Shown one piece after another: positions 59,421-64,000 of a stretch of 64,000 nt of DNA. The stretch is taken from positions 60,323,094 to 60,387,093 of the forward strand of contig CP136065.1 in the NCBI GenBank assembly GCA_032622095.1. The letters run 5' to 3'. A program made the translations under genes and the position numbers. Numbering within the stretch: position 1 is the stretch's first letter; every line of letters begins with the position of its first letter. Origin of the DNA: Siphonodentalium dalli. Its lineage: Eukaryota; Mollusca; Scaphopoda; Gadilida; Siphonodentaliidae. A model generated the notes under the pieces. That model was not told where the DNA came from and did not search any database. It saw only the letters and a list, made by a program, of their open reading frames with translations.

Positions 59421-59819
59421 TACAAGATTGGCCAATTGGCCTTGATTATAATATTGTTGATAGAAGGTGGTGGTTCGCATTATGGGCAAGTACATTTTAC
59501 GCCACGATATTGAGCAATTGTACAGCTAATTTAGGTCAGAATGGAACTAGGCGAAGCCGAAGAAAACGAATCTTGTCACTCACAACTTCAGTTTTGAGTT
59601 TAACCATTTCTTTACCAAATAATCATAGACATCAACACCCATGAAATTAAATAATAGATCATTCTAATGAATACATTTTATAACTGATGCACGTAGAATC
59701 CACTTATCAAAGAAAGGTTAAAATTTTAGCTGTCAAACGGCAGTTTTATAGATATGTTGTAAAAAAGGTACACCGTATATGCCATATAGGATTTTATAAC
59801 GAACATTATACCTTTCTTA

Positions 59820-60905
59820 TGGCATTTGTCGAGGGATGTAATGACCATCTATATCTATATTTTGGGAATATCTTTCGGTCTGTCGGTATGTTGGTATGTT
59901 GGTCTTTCTGTCCGTCCAATGTAGAACTTAACGTGGGACCACCAACCATAGATGACTCAAAATGTATATAACATGCAGGGGTAACTTGTTACGAAGAAGA
60001 TAATTGTGCAGGTTGATATTTCAAAAATGCCGTCGGTGTCGGGCATTGAAAGGGGAGTGTGTACAAGAAATAGATGAATATTTTGTCGCCGATTTCCGTC
60101 AAACCTATAGTCATATCCATGATACGGATAATCTAACGGATTGGATTAAAGATAACAAAGGCATTGCGGTTGGGACGCCAGAAGTAATAAAACATTTTTA
60201 TGGCCGATTTCCTCCAAACTTACACCTGCATGCATGTAGGCATCTCCGTCAAATTTGAGGAATCTGATGTTGTATTGTAAATGTTTTGAAGTGACGCCGT
60301 GCACGTCAGGGATGGGGCTGGAGGGGCAAAACACATAACTAAAACATTTTTGTCGCAGATTACCAGCGAAGGTATATATAATAATATCAGTTATACAGTG
60401 AATCTAATGCCGTGATTAAAAACAGAGTCAGGGGTGGGGTTTCGTGAGGAGAATAACAAATTATATAACTGTTTTTATCGCAGATTTCCTTAAAATTTGG
60501 GCATCACCACGATATAAGGAATCTAAATCCGAAGTGCCAGTTAGCTCAGAAATGGGGTCCGGAGGAGTAGCATAATCGATAAAATCTTTCTTTTATTCGT
60601 CACGTCTCCTACAAACTCACATATTATATAGACACAACCTTGATACGAGGAATCAAATGGTGAGGTTTATTGTTCCGAAGTGATGCTCACGATTCACTAA
60701 TGGAGATCCGAAAAGGGACACCAATATTGCGAAAACATATTGTTGTCTCCAAACTTTATATAGTTATCTCCTTAATACGAGGTGTTAGTCGATTTTTAAT
60801 GTTCACAGGTGGCTACGTCCGAGTCAGTAATGCGAATCGGGCCACCACAAAAGTTGGATATGGGTTAATTGTTGGCATTAATAAAGAATACGGAACTATC
60901 TAGCT
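59820..60905. repeat. Diverged tandem repeat, about 145-bp unit
   Basis: 'tttt.tcgcagattt.c...aaactt' and 'ga.acgaggaatct.a...gaagtgacg' and 'ggggtccggagg.g...aaaac' recur six or seven times with heavy divergence. The small frames here are repeat products. Confidence 0.55.
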
Positions 60906-61526
60906 ATTTATTATGTGTTTTTGCCGATAGACTGAAAACATATCAACAATGTTGGTAACTTTTAACTAGTAGTTACTAGTAGTGGATAAAATCACGATTA
61001 GGGGCGACCGGAATCTCGTTATATAAATATTACATGCCTTCAATGTATATTATACGTCATTTTACATCAAGGAAACAATTAGATGATGACAACTGTATAA
61101 TTAGTTTACATTCGTAATCATGCGCACAGTTTGTGAATGACAGTCAGACATACCAAATCAACAGAGCCATACACAACATCTCAGTTCATTAATGACCCAG
61201 GCAGAGCCATACATTCCAAGTAATACAGCACATGTGTATGAGATTGGTGAGCATATACACACACTAAATACATAAGTGCATATAGTAGAATCGTAGATAC
61301 ACCGCCATGCATTGCTGCGTGGAGATTGATTATTATATTTCGGTCCTTCTTTGGCATAGATACATACATAAAAGTGCATTAAATCATGACCCATTCATCT
61401 CTATTAAATTGACATACAAGAGCTGCAAATATAATTTAATTTTAGAATTTGTTTGTTTTTATCTCTATATAGAATCCGCACTCTATATAATCATATAGCC
61501 ACGAACTAGTAATCACAAATTCCTTA

Positions 61527-61712
61527 ACCCTTCCATGACTGGAGCTTCTAGAAATTTTGCGAAAACTCTGCCAATGCATTTTCTTATATATGCCAGTCTC
61601 CCATAGGGAGCCTAGCATATATACGAGAATTCATTGACCTAATAATTTTTACCATGACCTTGTAAGACAGTGCATTCTCTTATATATGCGAGGCTCCCTA
61701 TAGGAGACTGTT
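61527..61712. repeat. Diverged palindromic-module MITE
   Basis: 'aacccttccatgactggagc' followed by two altered palindromic modules (atgcattttcttatatatgc and its inverse). The LINE tail at 61735 lies just downstream. Confidence 0.55.
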
Positions 61713-61734
61713 ATTGTCAATGTTTATATTATAT

Positions 61735-61813
61735 AGGGAGAGGCGCTAGTTAAGATTAAATAACTTATGCCCCGATCCCTTTTGTATAGTATTATATACG
61801 AATAAAATATTTT
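61735..61813 (+). mobile_element. LINE 3' tail fragment
   Basis: The sequence gggagaggcg...tatgccccgatcccttttg...aataaaata matches the 3' untranslated end of the LINE at 6195-6290 in opposite orientation. No coding part is attached, so it is a very short 5'-truncated copy or a deletion remnant. Confidence 0.6.
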
Positions 61814-62848
61814 TAAAATAAATGTATCAAAATCGCACTTGGTTGGTAAATATTTGATCATCAGACTCGGCTTGTATGCTATCAATGGGAAAACGAACAA
61901 AAGGAGATGAGAATTACCGATGCCGGGATAAAAAAAGATAATTTCTCTGCTTTATTTCTGATTAATTATCAAGGACGGAACGAAAATGAGAAGTTTTGCT
62001 GATACGGTAAATAACGAGCAGCATGCCTCAGTCCAGAATACAGTATATGCTTTTGATCTGTTTCAAGTATTGTGCAGAAAGTGTGCCATATAATATTTAG
62101 GCACAGTTAAGCGCATGCACGTAACGGTTACAAACGTCTTATTATATTATAGCAACCACCAGTTGTTGTTTATACCTTAGTCGCAGGTGAATGACGTCAT
62201 ATAATTTTTTTCTATATCCATCAGTGATTTTTCAAAGATCGCGGGTATGAATTTTGGAGAAATTGTCACGTGACTTCGGGTTAGCAACAGTGTTGAGATT
62301 GCAAAAAAAAAACGCGGAATTTCGAATGAATCATCGGGATGAAAGTAACTACTTCACAACTTACGAAGAATTCACATGTGATTTAGGCCTATTAATTTCA
62401 TTTAGACCAATTTCGAAAACGAAAAATGAAGACGTCATGACACGGTTTCTGACTTCATTTTTGATTTGTGGGCCAGAATCCAGACAAGATTGCACAATTC
62501 ACGACACGTATTTTCAAGTTGGCATGTCATCTCCGCCGTGACCAACTGCATGATGTTACGTAAATTATTCTTAGCGTTATGTCGCCGATAAAAGGCATAT
62601 TTGAGACACAACATGTGTGGTTGCTCCCTTACGTGTCACGTACGATTCATATTATATTATTACATGCTTGTTCAAGGAATTACATTGTTCACGCTGTTCC
62701 ATATTTACAAATCTGTACGGAACACACGTTACATACGCATCCCGTTGACGTCACACGACAACCATGAAACCGTTGCTACCAATGTGCCTGAATAACCTTG
62801 TAAGTCTATTCTTTAATTCACGGATTCTATGACCGGTGGCGTGTAATA

Positions 62849-62949
62849 AACACAGAACGACTCGTGCACATGTGTTAATTGATTAACAATCCCATCAACA
62901 CTCTCGTGTCGTTCTGTGCATATATATATGCACAGAACGACACGAGAGT
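62849..62949. repeat. 50-bp perfect palindrome with an adjacent half copy
   Basis: 62900-62949 reads ACTCTCGTGTCGTTCTGTGC then alternating AT and the exact inverse: 25 paired bases per arm with no mismatch. CACAGAACGACTCGTG at 62849 is another inverted copy of one arm. Confidence 0.85.
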
Positions 62950-63482
62950 AATATGACACATGTATACGAAATCCTGGAGGGAGGGCGAACTATCTGTAAC
63001 GAACAAACATCGTGAAGATTTAAAGATAAGGTGCATAAGTTAAGTTGTTTGTTGTTGAGATTTTTAATTTGCCGTCATGTTCAGATCGTTTCACCGTTGT
63101 GCTAAAACTTTTAAACCGTCCAACACTCGATCCACTTAAGACGACAGGTACATCAGATAACTACTTCTAAAGTTGGCGATAAAACAGGTTCTTAGACATA
63201 CATATATAGCAACTTAAATTGCGAGTTATGACAAATAAAACAGTCTTTTGCTATGAACGGTGAGAGTTTTATCGACGCAAAGTTTACATATTTTTATGTT
63301 CGCCCGACGAGTGTTGTGCAGTCGACTATATCGAATACTATATCGATCATCCAAGATGCCGGTCATTAATGTGCATATACATATATACATGCGAATGTTC
63401 TGATGTAATCTCATTTGGATTTACTAACATTTGTTATACAGATTTAAAGGGGATTCTCTGTAGATCATAGTTTATACTTCGT

Positions 63483-63780
63483 CGAAACTAATGACGACTG
63501 ACCAAAGCATAATATTCGCAATATAACTACAAGCAAACCATAGTCAGAAATGGTAACGCCCTCAAGATCATATTATTAGGCATATATATAAATTATAATC
63601 TAAAATATATTGGCTTCATGAATTCCTCAGAATTCCGTTAAAACAACTAATCCTTCAAATTATTACAAAAACTATATATGGCTTATTATACTGCATGTTT
63701 CTCATTCACCACGCCATGCACACGAGAAAGCCTCTAAATGTGGATAAAAAATCTACTAATCGGATTAAATGCACGCCCGA
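63483..63780 (-). repeat. Dispersed repeat, inverted copy of 26614-26905
   Basis: It shares 'atggtaacgccctc', 'aacaactaatccttcaaatt' and 'agaaagcctctaaatg' with the reverse complement of the intron 5 copy. Confidence 0.6.
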
Positions 63781-63910
63781 TACTTCGCAATACGACCTTT
63801 ATTATACATTCCAACTGAGATATACGTCACCAGCAAAGTTAGCTCTTATATTATGCATTGTGTTCCCGCAATAAAATTTTCAAGAGTGGACCCGTCAAAA
63901 ACATCCGCAG

Positions 63911-64000
63911 TAGGGTCCTGCGAATTGGATATTTTGATCGAATCGAATATCGAATCGAATTCACGAAATCGAATCGAATATCGAATCGAATATCGAATCG
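63911..64000 (+). mobile_element. Left end of a hAT-like element running off the window
   Basis: TAGGGTCCTGCGAATTGG at 63911 resembles the terminus at 22735 and is followed by an expanding (ATCGAATCGA)-type array up to the last base. The element continues outside the window. Confidence 0.4.
63930..64000. repeat. (ATCGAATCGA) microsatellite at the window edge
   Basis: Runs of atcgaatcgaat with short interruptions fill the final 70 bases, forming the subterminal array of the hAT-like end at 63911. Confidence 0.7.

Larger units (their letters stand above)
60906..62848. other. No gene recognised apart from repeats listed separately
   Basis: A 95-codon + strand frame at 62254-62541 has balanced composition (TYEEFTCDLGL, DVMTRFLTSFLICG) but no ATG in good context and no splice partner. 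It remains unassigned. Confidence 0.4.

Noticed and set aside
62254-62541. 95-codon + strand frame with balanced composition
   Set aside because: It lacks an ATG in good context, has no recognised family and no splice partners. Left as unassigned DNA.

Overview
This is an animal nuclear DNA window: AT-rich, mostly non-coding, with intron-split coding exons carrying GT..AG borders, non-LTR retrotransposon remains, tRNA-derived SINE heads and many small inverted-repeat DNA transposons. No bacterial operons, rRNA genes or CRISPR arrays were seen. The style of tandem repeats (about 150-bp units beginning with CCGTCC runs, 'GCCATTTTGG' units, long poly-G) and the C-type-lectin exons suggest a mollusc or a related marine lophotrochozoan. 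That placement is an inference.

Three genes can be supported. (1) A secreted MAM plus C-type lectin protein on the + strand is rebuilt from seven exons between 14051 and 30071: signal peptide exon, four MAM exons and two lectin exons. All phases agree, giving 367 codons plus a stop. (2) A three-exon gene of unknown function on the - strand runs from 41563 to 37657 (156 codons). Its second intron holds a large poly-G minisatellite. (3) A SAM-dependent methyltransferase-like sequence on the - strand (32719 to 31921) covers nearly the whole family length but carries one frameshift and one in-frame stop.

Layout: 1-6190 is non-coding with a TA-flanked MITE (2317-2796) and a larger inverted-repeat element (4511-5643). 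6195-8790 is a 5'-truncated, frameshifted LINE with a recognisable reverse transcriptase on the - strand. 9036-13540 holds a piggyBac-like MITE, a TTAA-flanked dispersed element, a 62-bp minisatellite and diverged tandem arrays. 14051-30071 is the MAM-lectin gene, whose introns are packed with MITEs, a LINE tail and a hAT-like element. 30184-36920 holds a 728-bp MITE, a foldback element, the methyltransferase, a foldback transposon with minisatellite arms and a SINE head. 37657-41563 is the unknown gene and poly-G array. 41941-50242 is a MITE-dense stretch including a hAT-like element inserted inside a SINE. 51050-52010 is a GC-rich island with three hairpins in a row and broken coding-like frames. 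52011-64000 is mostly non-coding, with the second piggyBac-like MITE, a LINE tail, a promoter-like CCAAT/TATA pair, a 50-bp perfect palindrome and the start of another hAT-like element at the right edge.

The genes do not form an obvious pathway. The clearest biological story is a secreted recognition or matrix protein embedded in an active-looking landscape of non-autonomous DNA transposons. Several of these have readable target-site duplications, nested insertions and shared palindromic modules. No proven new system was found. The most unusual items are the three-hairpin GC island, the palindromic module shared between MITE families, the foldback element and the uncharacterised gene spanning the poly-G array.
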